Part shown: positions 7,137 through 14,321 of the stretch, piece after piece | Layout of the letters: every line of letters begins with the position of its first letter | Position numbering within the stretch: position 1 is the stretch's first letter | Origin: a virus | Length of the DNA: 64,000 nt | Strand: one strand, 5' to 3' | Virus record (IMG/VR): IMGVR_UViG_3300031837_000008 | Span: 32,857-96,856 of that record | Program-made: the position numbers and the translations under genes | Notes under the pieces: generated by a model | What the model was told of the DNA's origin: nothing | The model's database searches: none | What the model saw: the letters and a program-made list of their open reading frames with translations, nothing else

Positions 7137-7770
7137 AAGCCTGGACTGACTATCCGATAACCCAATTGGGTGACCGCCCGCACGCAGAGGCACCCGTGCG
7201 CGAAGTCGAGATCATAAGCTACGACCGTAACAAGTATTGCCAAGTATTAGTTGGCGGTGTTATCGAATCGATAAAGCGTGGGTATATATATACCGCAAGC
7301 CCGGTCGCTATGGCGAGGTACGCATTGTGGACAGGCGTCGGCTCAGGGACTACCGTGGTAGACACATATGGAAGCTTGAACGCGCTTGGGGTCACCAGAC
7401 GAGCTATCATATCTACTCGTATGATCCGCAACAATCGTACCCAGATTTTGAATCTATTTCTGCAGTTAAGGCCTATATAGTTAAGCATCAGATCACCGAG
7501 GGGGAAGTCTGGAAAGACCATAGCACGTATGGCCATGGCACTTCACGTTTTGACCACGATTTTTGGCGATCCATCAACGACCCCGGTTACAAACGGCTGG
7601 AACCCAATCAGGTGTGCGCCATGTGGGAAGGGCTGGATCCACGCGCTATCGTAGACAGCGGACGGCCGTACAAAGAGTGGGAACCAATGTTGCGGCAGGC
7701 CTTCGCCCGTGCGATTGAGGACCACGTATTGCAGGAACTAACCAATAATGCAACTCAACCTAAAACATAG
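7133..7770 (+). pseudogene. Gene split by a (TA)5 frameshift
   Basis: Two frames together give one natural-looking protein. The first frame, open from about 7133 (possible CTG start in a CTGA overlap, or TTG at 7166), reads to ESIKRGYIY. The second frame, open to the stop at 7768-7770, continues from the same place as RKPGRYGEVRIVDRRRL. The switch lies in TATATATATA (7283-7292); loss of one TA unit would join the frames into about 211 residues. Alone, the first frame ends at 7480 with an unlikely tail. It could be a slippage mutation, a programmed shift, or a sequencing error. Function unknown. Confidence 0.55.
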
Positions 7771-8212
7771 GGCAGTACTCGGGGCCTTCACCTTCTACAC
7801 TAGATGGACCACCTTCAAGGACTTGAGAGGGCTGCAAGCTCGTCACATTCACAAGCTAAGCCCACGGACGTTCGACAACTTGTGGCGTGTGGGCTATGTA
7901 GCACTTGGTATATCCAATACGTGTAAGGCGCTGGTAAAGGCGGGTCTCATGGTGCGCGTCGGTGAAGTCTATAGGCCATGGACCTCACCTAGAGGAGTGG
8001 ACTGCGCGTATAAAAGCCCGGTCTTTGCCCCCACTGACTACGGACTGATGCTCATGTTAAATGAGCTGGATCTCGCGTGCCTGCCACTAGAGAAAGACCT
8101 ACAAATCTTACGCCTCGACATTAGGAAATCTGAATCTGATAGTTACCACCCACGTTTCGCCATGCATGCACCACGTACCTGGGATATTGACTTCCGCCAG
8201 CATATTCTATGA
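7748..8212 (+). CDS. Hypothetical basic protein
   Basis: 154 residues, overlapping the end of the split gene by 23 nt. Rich in Arg, Lys and His, with helical segments that might form a winged-helix DNA-binding fold (around TFDNLWRVGYVALGISNTCKALVKAGLM, a helix-turn-helix-like sequence followed by MVRVGEVYRP). This is an impression from pattern, not a family match. A short perfect repeat, GATATTCTAT twice, follows its stop. Confidence 0.55.
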   Translation: MQLNLKHRAVLGAFTFYTRWTTFKDLRGLQARHIHKLSPRTFDNLWRVGYVALGISNTCKALVKAGLMVRVGEVYRPWTSPRGVDCAYKSPVFAPTDYGLMLMLNELDLACLPLEKDLQILRLDIRKSESDSYHPRFAMHAPRTWDIDFRQHIL

Positions 8213-8286
8213 TATTCTATGGGACCCAACGGAAGCCGATCATTTAAAACTCAGTAGAAATCGTAGACGTCTATTAGGAAATTGAT

Positions 8287-8880
8287 ATGAACATCACTGA
8301 TGCACTTGCAATTCTATGCGCTCCTAACATCAAGCTTGGTCCGGAGCTAGTGGCTGAAGCTAAGCTTACGGTCAACAACCACGTTGTTTCAAACTTTCTG
8401 ACACTATCCAAGCCGGATCCCGATCGAACGGCGAACGACAGTGCAGAAGAAGCAGCGAGAGAACTTGAAGACGCATTTAGAGAGCTGGACGAGATGGGCA
8501 GCGAGAAGCCCGATGCGTATATCCATACGATCACTTGGCACGATACTACGATTCGCTGGGTGTCGAAGTGTGATACAGTACCAGCTAAGTATAGGCCGTA
8601 TTTAAGTCCCCGTGATGCCGTTCATACGGCAGAGGCCTTAGTTAAACGTGTAGACTCCAGTGTGTCTTCCCACCAACCACTAAAGAAGGTTGGTGGGACG
8701 AGCAGGGACGCAGTTTCCCGCCTACGTGCCTTCGTCAAAGCCTACAAAGCTGCACCCGGTTGGTATACTTCGCCCAATCCTACGCTGTACACCGTCAATA
8801 GTGAAAAGGAAGGTCGTCACTCAATTTTATTCGCTGACCTTGAACGGGTTCTTTCCCGTTTCATTCCCTTTGAGGAGTAG
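8287..8880 (+). CDS. Hypothetical protein
   Basis: 197 residues, mostly helical and charged. A central acidic helix (residues about 55-75, with AEEAARELEDAFRELDE) precedes a segment rich in Tyr and Pro. AGGAAATTGAT precedes the ATG. No recognised domain or membrane segment. The next gene starts 2 nt after its stop. Confidence 0.6.
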   Translation: MNITDALAILCAPNIKLGPELVAEAKLTVNNHVVSNFLTLSKPDPDRTANDSAEEAARELEDAFRELDEMGSEKPDAYIHTITWHDTTIRWVSKCDTVPAKYRPYLSPRDAVHTAEALVKRVDSSVSSHQPLKKVGGTSRDAVSRLRAFVKAYKAAPGWYTSPNPTLYTVNSEKEGRHSILFADLERVLSRFIPFEE

Positions 8881-8882
8881 TC

Positions 8883-9233
8883 ATGGGACTCTCACCGCTA
8901 AAGAGTTGCTCGTCGTCTCCTTACGCTGCACCCAACAGCAATCCAAGTCCATCGAATTTCAAGATCATCAATTCGCGAACATTCCCAGGCCTGGACCAAG
9001 ACGTGTTGGTTCTTCAAGTTCACTACCCCGATGCCAAAAACTATGAAGGGATGAAGACCTTGGTTTATCTTGGTTACTCCTCGGTGGCTGAACTTCTGGA
9101 CCAAGCACAAAACAAATTAGACCCGCACTTCGCGTCCTCCGGGGTTAGTCCAATTGCTCGTTTCCAACCCACTACTAGCGGTTGGTCGAACGCCTGCAAA
9201 TTCGCGAAGATGTTAGTTTCGGCTCAAATCTGA
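8883..9233 (+). CDS. Hypothetical protein, paralog of 791-1147
   Basis: 116 residues. It matches the 791-1147 protein over its whole length (SCSSSPYA, NSNPSPSNFKI, HYPDAKNYEGMK, ARFQPTTSGWSNACKFAKMLV), about 45 per cent identity by eye. TTTGAGGAGTAGTC gives a good ribosome site. The two copies lie 8 kb apart among unrelated genes, which suggests duplication followed by dispersal. Function unknown. Confidence 0.75.
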   Translation: MGLSPLKSCSSSPYAAPNSNPSPSNFKIINSRTFPGLDQDVLVLQVHYPDAKNYEGMKTLVYLGYSSVAELLDQAQNKLDPHFASSGVSPIARFQPTTSGWSNACKFAKMLVSAQI

Positions 9234-9241
9234 GGACTACT

Positions 9242-9543
9242 ATGTCAATCGCGGATGACCTATGCAACGGAGTTCGTTCCCAAGCCGCGCTGGCCGAGCA
9301 TTTCAAGAATTTGTGGATGCAGGCCAACATCGAGCTTGAAAGCGAGAAAGCTCGCACGGCTGAATTACTGAAGTTGGTGCCTAAGGAAAAACTGGGACAA
9401 CTCAAGCAGTTAATTTATTCAAGCCTGCATATCACAGTGATTATGACCGTCATCCAACTAAAAACGTTCGTTCAATGTCAGACAAACAATTGTGGTTACA
9501 TCGTGTGCGCACATTCCTGTCGGAGTACGAGACAACACCCTAA
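9242..9543 (+). pseudogene. Frame-disrupted gene with family A C-terminus
   Basis: From the ATG at 9242 the frame reads MSIADDLCNGVRSQ ... LVPKEKLGQLKQ, then becomes cysteine-rich and unlikely, ending at 9559. The -1 frame, open from 9385 to the TAA at 9541-9543, reads YHSDYDRHPTK then MSDKQLWLHRVRTFL, which matches the C-terminal block of family A ((S/T)D(R/K)Q...L-x-R-(V/M)-R). The change lies at or after the A5 run 9387-9391. I take this as a fused or frameshifted gene remnant. Confidence 0.5.
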
Positions 9544-9591
9544 GGATTTTCGTCATTAAAACGGCGGAGTAAATACAAATTGAATCAAACT

Positions 9592-9634
9592 GAACACAGA
9601 GAGTGTTCTTTTATTAACTGCAAAGGAGATTTGC
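9592..9634 (+). promoter_or_regulatory. Leader hairpins of the nadM-Nudix gene
   Basis: Two hairpins precede the start codon. The first is GAACAC-AGAGA-GTGTTC (9592-9608) followed by TTTTATT. The second, GCAAA-GGAGA-TTTGC (9620-9634), places the GGAG ribosome site in its loop. The 19-nt stretch AACTGCAAAGGAGATTTGC recurs exactly ahead of nadV at 10818-10836, where a hairpin with the same AGAGA loop also lies upstream. Confidence 0.6.
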
Positions 9635-9636
9635 AA

Positions 9637-10755
9637 ATGTCAAACATCTATGAGTATGAATTCGATATGCTTGTGTTCATTGGTCGATTTCGCCCCTTAC
9701 ATAATGGCCACAAGCATGTTATTGATGAAGCATTAAAGAAAGCGCGTCATGTACTGGTCTTGACGGGTTCAGCCAACCGCCCTCGTACCCGAAAGAATCC
9801 CTGGACGGCAGTTGAAGTCGAAGAGATGCTATGGCGCACGTACAAGCAGGAAATCAGAGACAGTCGCATCATCGTTCAGTTCTTAGACGATCACATGCAT
9901 GACCACGATTTCCACTGGTGTATGGATGTCCATAAGAAGGTTGCTTACGTTCAGAACAAACTTGCAGATGATGATTGGCCTATACCTAGGACTATAGGAC
10001 TGATTGGTTTCTCTAAGGACCATACCTCGTACTATCTGAAGAAATTCCCGCAGTGGGGTTCAGTCAACGTGCATGGTTACAAGGTACAACAGTTGGGTAT
10101 GCCCGGCTTAGGTGTGACTCTAAATGCAACGGATCTACGCGATTCCATTCTGGCCGGTACGTGGAACTATTCACGGCAGCACGTACCTGAACCCGTGGCG
10201 GAGTATCTTGATACTTGGATTCCACGTAACGTTGAGTTTATAGATGGTTTGCGCGATCAGCGTGACTTTGCTGCTCAGTACAAAATTGAGCACCAGTATG
10301 CGGGCAACAAACCCTATCGTCCTATAATGACGACTACTGATTCAGTGTTCATTCAGTCATCACACGTACTGCTGGGTAAACGCAAATTGAATCCTGGTAA
10401 AGGACTGTGGGCGCTACCAGGTGGATTTGCACACGATGACGAAGTGTTAGCTGACAGTTCATTGCGTGAATCTCACGAGGAAACACGCATTAAGTTACCG
10501 CGTTCAATGTTGGACCTGTCATTCAGGTTCAAGCACGTGTTCTCTGATCCGAATCGGTCAGATGACCGGGGACGCATCATCACGCATGCGTATCTGTATC
10601 TACTGAACGACAATACTTCTTTACCTCTCGTAGAGGCAAACGATGATTTCGAAGAGGTCAAGTGGGTACCGCTCGGGCTACTTCAAGCGCATGAGCTATA
10701 CTCGGATCACTTCTGGATCATCCATAAGATGATTAACTTGATTCCGTGTGATTAA
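9637..10755 (+). CDS. nadM: Bifunctional NMN adenylyltransferase / Nudix hydrolase
   Basis: 372 residues from the ATG behind GGAG; the frame extends upstream into the leader hairpin. The N-terminal domain has the nucleotidyltransferase signature GRFRPLHNGH (about 16-25) that binds ATP, and converts nicotinamide mononucleotide plus ATP to NAD+. The C-terminal domain has a Nudix box beginning GGFAHDDE (about 263) with RESHEE; the Gly near the end of the box is replaced by Arg. This NadM-Nudix fusion is known in bacteria and in KVP40-like phages. It pairs with nadV just downstream: together they make NAD+ from nicotinamide, a route phages use against NAD-depleting defences. Confidence 0.93.
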   Translation: MSNIYEYEFDMLVFIGRFRPLHNGHKHVIDEALKKARHVLVLTGSANRPRTRKNPWTAVEVEEMLWRTYKQEIRDSRIIVQFLDDHMHDHDFHWCMDVHKKVAYVQNKLADDDWPIPRTIGLIGFSKDHTSYYLKKFPQWGSVNVHGYKVQQLGMPGLGVTLNATDLRDSILAGTWNYSRQHVPEPVAEYLDTWIPRNVEFIDGLRDQRDFAAQYKIEHQYAGNKPYRPIMTTTDSVFIQSSHVLLGKRKLNPGKGLWALPGGFAHDDEVLADSSLRESHEETRIKLPRSMLDLSFRFKHVFSDPNRSDDRGRIITHAYLYLLNDNTSLPLVEANDDFEEVKWVPLGLLQAHELYSDHFWIIHKMINLIPCD

Positions 10756-10789
10756 TAATTCCGTGTTCGGTCGTTTATACTAGACCAAA

Positions 10790-10836
10790 CCCTAGGCAGA
10801 GAGCCTGGGTCTTTAAAAACTGCAAAGGAGATTTGC
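10790..10836 (+). promoter_or_regulatory. Leader hairpins of nadV
   Basis: A hairpin CCTAGGC-AGAGA-GCCTGGG (10791-10809, one wobble pair) has the same AGAGA loop as the nadM leader. It is followed by the exact 19-nt AACTGCAAAGGAGATTTGC with the ribosome site in the loop of GCAAA/TTTGC (10822-10836). A TATACT at 10777-10782 could be a -10 box, but no good -35 element lies at 17 nt. Confidence 0.55.
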
Positions 10837-10837
10837 C

Positions 10838-12229
10838 ATGACTTACGGATTTGCTTTAGGGTCGGACAGCTACAAGTATTCGCATGGACCGCAGCTGCCC
10901 GACGATTTGAAATACGCCAGTAACTATGGTTCAGCTCGTAGTCTGAACATGTACAAGCAGGTACTGTGGTTTGGTCTCCAAAGTTGGAAGCGGAAGCTGA
11001 TGAAGAATCCGCTGACAATGGAAAGTGTGGAGTACGCAAACCGTCGTATTGTCGAGCACTGCGGCATCTTTCCATACGAAGAGTTCAAGCGTATCGTTGA
11101 GGTCCATAACGGACTGCCTCCGGTTCGCATTGAAGCTCTTCCCGAGGGGTTGATTGTTCCGGTCGGTGTCCCGTGTTATCAGGTAGTAAGCACGGACCCG
11201 TTATTGCCGACTCTTGGTTCGTTTCTTGAGACCGAGATTCTGCGTGCTGCATGGTATCAGTCTTCGGTCGCTACACTGAGCTGGCATATCAAACAGGACT
11301 TGCGTAAGTGGTTAGAGCAAACGTGCGATAATCCCGAGGAAGAGCTTGCATTTCGCTTGCATGACTTTGGGGGTCGCGGTGCCAGTTCTGAAGAATCAGC
11401 TGCGCTTGGTGGTATGTCGCATTTGATCAACTTTATGGGCACTGATACTGTCCCAGCCTTAGAGGCCGCAACCGAGTTCTACGATGAATGGATGGCGGGG
11501 TATTCAATTCCTGCCATGGAACATTTCACCGTGACCGCATGGGGTCGTGAAAGGGAAGCCCAAGCTTACGAACGCATGATTGATGTGTATGGTGGCGAAG
11601 GCAAGAAGTACGCGTGTGTTTGCGATGCTTACGATCAACGTAACTCAGTAGATAACATCTGGGGCAAGCAGTTGAAGGATAAGGTCTTGGCGAAAGGTGG
11701 TACCGCCGTCATCCGTCTTGACTCAGGTAAGCCTATCGCAGAAGTTGTTTACGCGGTTAAGTCTATCGCTAACTCTTACGGTTTCCACACCAATAAGAAG
11801 GGTTACGATGTGGTGAACCCTGCAGCACGCATTATCCAGGGTGACGGCGTAAACCGTACATCCATTAACGGTATCTGTCACGCTTTGGAGCTTAACAAGC
11901 TCTCAATCGAGAATAACGGGTACGGTATGGGTGGTGCGCTGTTGCAAGAAGTTATGCGGGATGACTTAGGTTGGGCGCAGAAGGCTTCAGCGATTTCCGC
12001 TGATGGTGAACATTGGACGGGTATCAACAAGAGTCCGATTACTGCACCTGAGAAAGCGTCGCTGAAGGGTCGTCAGATGGTTGTATATGACGCTACAGGC
12101 AAAATGATTGCTGTCCCGAAAGGCTCGCGTCCTGAGAGTCAGAATCTTCTGCGTGTTGTGTACGAGAATGGTGTATCGTACAACGACCAGACCTTTGCGC
12201 AAGTCCGGGCAAATAGCAATCTGAAGTAA
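10838..12229 (+). CDS. nadV: Nicotinamide phosphoribosyltransferase
   Basis: 463 residues, full family length. It condenses nicotinamide and PRPP to nicotinamide mononucleotide. Recognisable blocks are the N-terminal GSDSYKYSH, HDFGGRGASSEESA followed by HLINFMGTDT, the substrate-loop region IPAMEHFTVTAWG, VIRLDSGKP and RIIQGDGVN, all typical of the NAMPT/NadV family with its TIM-barrel-like core. The product is the substrate of the adenylyltransferase encoded just upstream. The two genes share an identical 19-nt translation leader, so they are probably co-regulated. A hairpin terminator candidate follows. Confidence 0.96.
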   Translation: MTYGFALGSDSYKYSHGPQLPDDLKYASNYGSARSLNMYKQVLWFGLQSWKRKLMKNPLTMESVEYANRRIVEHCGIFPYEEFKRIVEVHNGLPPVRIEALPEGLIVPVGVPCYQVVSTDPLLPTLGSFLETEILRAAWYQSSVATLSWHIKQDLRKWLEQTCDNPEEELAFRLHDFGGRGASSEESAALGGMSHLINFMGTDTVPALEAATEFYDEWMAGYSIPAMEHFTVTAWGREREAQAYERMIDVYGGEGKKYACVCDAYDQRNSVDNIWGKQLKDKVLAKGGTAVIRLDSGKPIAEVVYAVKSIANSYGFHTNKKGYDVVNPAARIIQGDGVNRTSINGICHALELNKLSIENNGYGMGGALLQEVMRDDLGWAQKASAISADGEHWTGINKSPITAPEKASLKGRQMVVYDATGKMIAVPKGSRPESQNLLRVVYENGVSYNDQTFAQVRANSNLK

Positions 12230-12248
12230 TCACACCTATTATAGCACG

Positions 12249-12257
12249 TAGTAAATA
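12249..12257 (+). promoter_or_regulatory. TAGTAAATA motif
   Basis: TAGTAAATA, here between nadV and the next small gene. The same nonamer (or one mismatch) lies in at least six other intergenic sites on both strands at a similar distance before genes; see findings. It resembles the T4 late promoter TATAAATA in form. Confidence 0.3.
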
Positions 12258-12297
12258 AATGGGGATACTACTCACTGCACTGTTGGTATCCCCATTT
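12257..12297 (+). terminator. Hairpin terminator candidate after nadV
   Basis: AAATGGGGATAC (12257-12268) pairs perfectly with GTATCCCCATTT (12286-12297) around a 17-nt loop. The stem is strong, but only TTT follows, so termination efficiency is uncertain. Confidence 0.6.
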
Positions 12298-12318
12298 CCC
12301 TACCAAAAGGAGATTCGC

Positions 12319-12402
12319 ATGCTTGAGACGCTCTCTGCACTAACGGCCCGAAAGCTCATAGCTGATTTACAATCGGCACTTGCTGCAGTGGTGACAAAAT
12401 GA
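12319..12402 (+). CDS. Small ORF, possibly coding
   Basis: A 27-residue helix-forming peptide, MLETLSALTARKLIADLQ..., with an AAAAGGAGATTC ribosome site that resembles the nadM/nadV leader, and an ATGA overlap with the following gene. These features suggest translation, perhaps mainly as a leader for the next cistron. Confidence 0.4.
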   Translation: MLETLSALTARKLIADLQSALAAVVTK

Positions 12403-12533
12403 CCCCAGACGAAACCCTTGGGTTTGTAATAGCCCTCTTGTTGATCATGGCTTTCGTGCATTTCTGTTACACGACGAATGCCAATGCTAAAGCTACTCAA
12501 GTTCTAGAGACGCATCTTAGACACTATTTATAG
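12399..12533 (+). CDS. Small membrane protein, possible +1 frameshift extension
   Basis: 44 residues with one transmembrane helix (LGFVIALLLIMAFVHFCY) and a short helical tail ending at TAG 12531-12533. The +1 frame, open from 12508 to the TAA at 12622-12624, reads SRTAGKQQIAGKQQILLADLEAVLDSFTET right after the stop, a plausible coiled-coil continuation with no start codon of its own. Slippage at TTA-TAG-T would join them. The extension contains two exact tandem copies of an 18-bp unit. Confidence 0.45.
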   Translation: MTPDETLGFVIALLLIMAFVHFCYTTNANAKATQVLETHLRHYL

Positions 12534-12539
12534 TCGAAC

Positions 12540-12575
12540 TGCTGGAAAACAGCAAATTGCTGGAAAACAGCAAAT
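12540..12575 (+). repeat. Tandem 18-bp repeat, two exact copies
   Basis: TGCTGGAAAACAGCAAAT occurs twice head to tail (12540-12557 and 12558-12575). Each copy is a small hairpin, TGCTG-GAAAA-CAGCA. The unit is a multiple of three and reads AGKQQ-type residues in the open +1 frame. Confidence 0.85.
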
Positions 12576-12633
12576 ACTCCTAGCAGACTTGGAAGCTGTT
12601 TTGGATAGCTTCACCGAAACTTAAATATAAATG

Positions 12634-12662
12634 TTGGCACCAGCTTCAATCTTTACTATACT
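12634..12662 (+). promoter_or_regulatory. Sigma70-like promoter, cassette copy 4
   Basis: TTGGCA (12634-12639), 17-nt spacer, TATACT (12657-12662), then a short leader with GAAAGTCCTAACGAAAGGGAAAATC before ATG 12697. The -35 region and spacer start CCAGCTTCAATCT are identical to copy 5. Confidence 0.75.
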
Positions 12663-12696
12663 GAATTCATTGAAAGTCCTAACGAAAGGGAAAATC

Positions 12697-12783
12697 ATGA
12701 TTCATCAAACTTATTACCTCGGGACCGGGCGCAAAAAACGCGATGTATACCACGCTTACTGCTTGACTACAATTGAGGTATAA
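12697..12783 (+). CDS. Tiny hypothetical protein
   Basis: 28 residues, MIHQTYYLGTGRKKRDVY..., directly behind promoter copy 4 with an AAAGGGAAAATC ribosome site in the position used for real genes in the other cassettes. Too short for family assignment. Confidence 0.45.
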   Translation: MIHQTYYLGTGRKKRDVYHAYCLTTIEV

Positions 12784-12786
12784 CCC

Positions 12787-13020
12787 ATGAAGTCCAAACT
12801 AATTTACTGTCTGTCTGTTCTATTCTTGACGGCCAGCATCTGCGGTGCTCCAATGTACCCGAAGCTCAGTTTAGTTCTAGCCTTTATGTATGGCTTGGGT
12901 CAAGCCTCTTTAATAGTGATCTTGTGTTATCCTATGTTCAGGATTTGGCTTAAACTCAAACACCGAACACGAGCAAGCAATCAACAACACAAGCACAAAG
13001 GAAACGAGGAACCTGCATGA
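12787..13020 (+). CDS. Small membrane protein
   Basis: 77 residues with two hydrophobic helices (about 5-23 and 29-53) and a basic His/Lys-rich tail facing the cytoplasm. It starts 3 nt after the upstream tiny ORF and overlaps the next start by 4 nt. No family recognised. Confidence 0.6.
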   Translation: MKSKLIYCLSVLFLTASICGAPMYPKLSLVLAFMYGLGQASLIVILCYPMFRIWLKLKHRTRASNQQHKHKGNEEPA

Positions 13021-13469
13021 ACTCAAACAAAGATCCACGAAAGCTCACGGACCAGGAAATCGAGAAACTAGCTAACAATACCACGCGATTCGCTGGTCAC
13101 GAACTGGGTTCACCGCCCGAACGTGAGGCTCGTTTCCTAGCTGTCTTGGACGCGTTAGAGAGTCAAGTACCGGTTGACCGGTCGTCACCTATAATTGTGG
13201 TTGCACCAAGGGCTATGCACAATTTGTGGCGATTCACTGTGAATTCACTGAAGGAACAACGCTTAACCGCTCGTAAAGTTTTGTTTATGAACGTGCTGGA
13301 CTTGAAGCATCACATTCCGAATATGCACATTTCTCACATTCTGTTTATTGATGAAATGTACCCTGATCAGCGACCAGTGTTAAAAGTGACGTTGAGCCTG
13401 ATGAACCCTAATCTTAATCACAGAGTGTTCGCGACTCGTCCACCTCTAATGGACGCTGGCGTAATTTAA
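13017..13469 (+). CDS. Hypothetical protein
   Basis: 150 residues, ATGA-coupled to the membrane protein upstream. The middle reads SSPIIVVAPRAMHNLW then KVLFMNVLDLKHHIPNMHISHILFIDEM, an alternation of hydrophobic strands and helices like a Rossmann or P-loop-like core, with IDEM in the position of a Walker B. No Walker A is visible, so an NTPase role is not supported. Promoter copy 5 follows its stop. Confidence 0.55.
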   Translation: MNSNKDPRKLTDQEIEKLANNTTRFAGHELGSPPEREARFLAVLDALESQVPVDRSSPIIVVAPRAMHNLWRFTVNSLKEQRLTARKVLFMNVLDLKHHIPNMHISHILFIDEMYPDQRPVLKVTLSLMNPNLNHRVFATRPPLMDAGVI

Positions 13470-13477
13470 AATAATTG

Positions 13478-13506
13478 TTGGCACCAGCTTCAATCTGTAT
13501 TATACT
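13478..13506 (+). promoter_or_regulatory. Sigma70-like promoter, cassette copy 5
   Basis: TTGGCA (13478-13483), 17-nt spacer, TATACT (13501-13506), then GGAATCACTGCACTGAAGC and an AAAGGAACAAGATC ribosome site before ATG 13559. Confidence 0.75.
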
Positions 13507-13558
13507 GGAATCACTGCACTGAAGCGTGAACCAACAACCCAACTAAAGGAACAAGATC

Positions 13559-14251
13559 ATGACCATTCTTTCTTATCAAAACGATCCCAAAGTAAAAGAA
13601 ATGTTTCAAGCGCGTTTTGATCAACACCGTGTCGCTGATGAAGTACTCCAAGGTACGGGTTTTTCAGGGGGACGTGGCTGTTTTATCGGCTGTACAATGA
13701 ACGAATACAATCATGAATCTTTTGCCAAACAAATCAGGCCTCAATGGCTAGCACATTTGGCTGACTCTATTTTTGAAGGCTTGCCAGCTATAGAGGCTCC
13801 TCAATTTGGTACTGACTTATTGGAGGCAATCCCCATAGGGAAGGATTTGGAGCCTGTCCAATGGAAATTAGCAGTTGCCCGTCACGAACGGCAGCTGGAG
13901 GCCTTAAAAGATAACAAAGAGGACTACGCTGTCCAGTGTCTAGATGCCCTCCAGTTGATTATCAACTATTGCAGGGCAAAGATTGAGGGAACAGCTACGG
14001 AGGACCAGCGTAAAGAAGCAGCACATTCAGCACGGGCAGCAGGTTCTTTCGATATCGTCCGGTCAGCAGCAGATTCAGCACTGTCAGCAGCCTACTGGTC
14101 AGTAACAGGTTCAGCAGTATGGTCATCAGCACTTTCAGCCTACTGGTCAGCAGTATGGTCATCAGCAGAGTTAGCACTGTCAGCCAATTCAGCTGAATCT
14201 CATTGGCTCTGGGAGCGCGATACCTTACTGAAGCTGTTGATTGAGGCTTGA
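13559..14251 (+). CDS. Protein with Ala/Ser/Trp repeat C-terminus
   Basis: 230 residues. The N-terminal half contains GRGCFIGCTM and a helical region; the C-terminal part (about 155-215) is a low-complexity repeat built from S-A-(V/L)-W-S-(S/A)-A and SAYW units with almost only Ala, Ser, Trp, Tyr, Val and Leu. At DNA level a 21-bp sequence occurs twice exactly, at 14111-14131 and 14147-14167. Such repeats resemble short solenoid or amphipathic helical arrays. It has its own promoter (copy 5). Function unknown. Confidence 0.7.
   Translation: MTILSYQNDPKVKEMFQARFDQHRVADEVLQGTGFSGGRGCFIGCTMNEYNHESFAKQIRPQWLAHLADSIFEGLPAIEAPQFGTDLLEAIPIGKDLEPVQWKLAVARHERQLEALKDNKEDYAVQCLDALQLIINYCRAKIEGTATEDQRKEAAHSARAAGSFDIVRSAADSALSAAYWSVTGSAVWSSALSAYWSAVWSSAELALSANSAESHWLWERDTLLKLLIEA
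14111..14167 (+). repeat. 21-bp direct repeat within gene
   Basis: The 21-bp sequence beginning TCAGCAGTATGG and ending TCATCAGCA occurs at 14111-14131 and 14147-14167, 36 bp apart, encoding the SAVWSSA repeat of the 13559-14251 protein. Confidence 0.85.
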
Positions 14252-14321
14252 AATCAAACTAGTCATCATTAGTTTTAGCTGTCTGCTTAGTTAATACACA
14301 ACGTAAATAAGGAACAAGATC

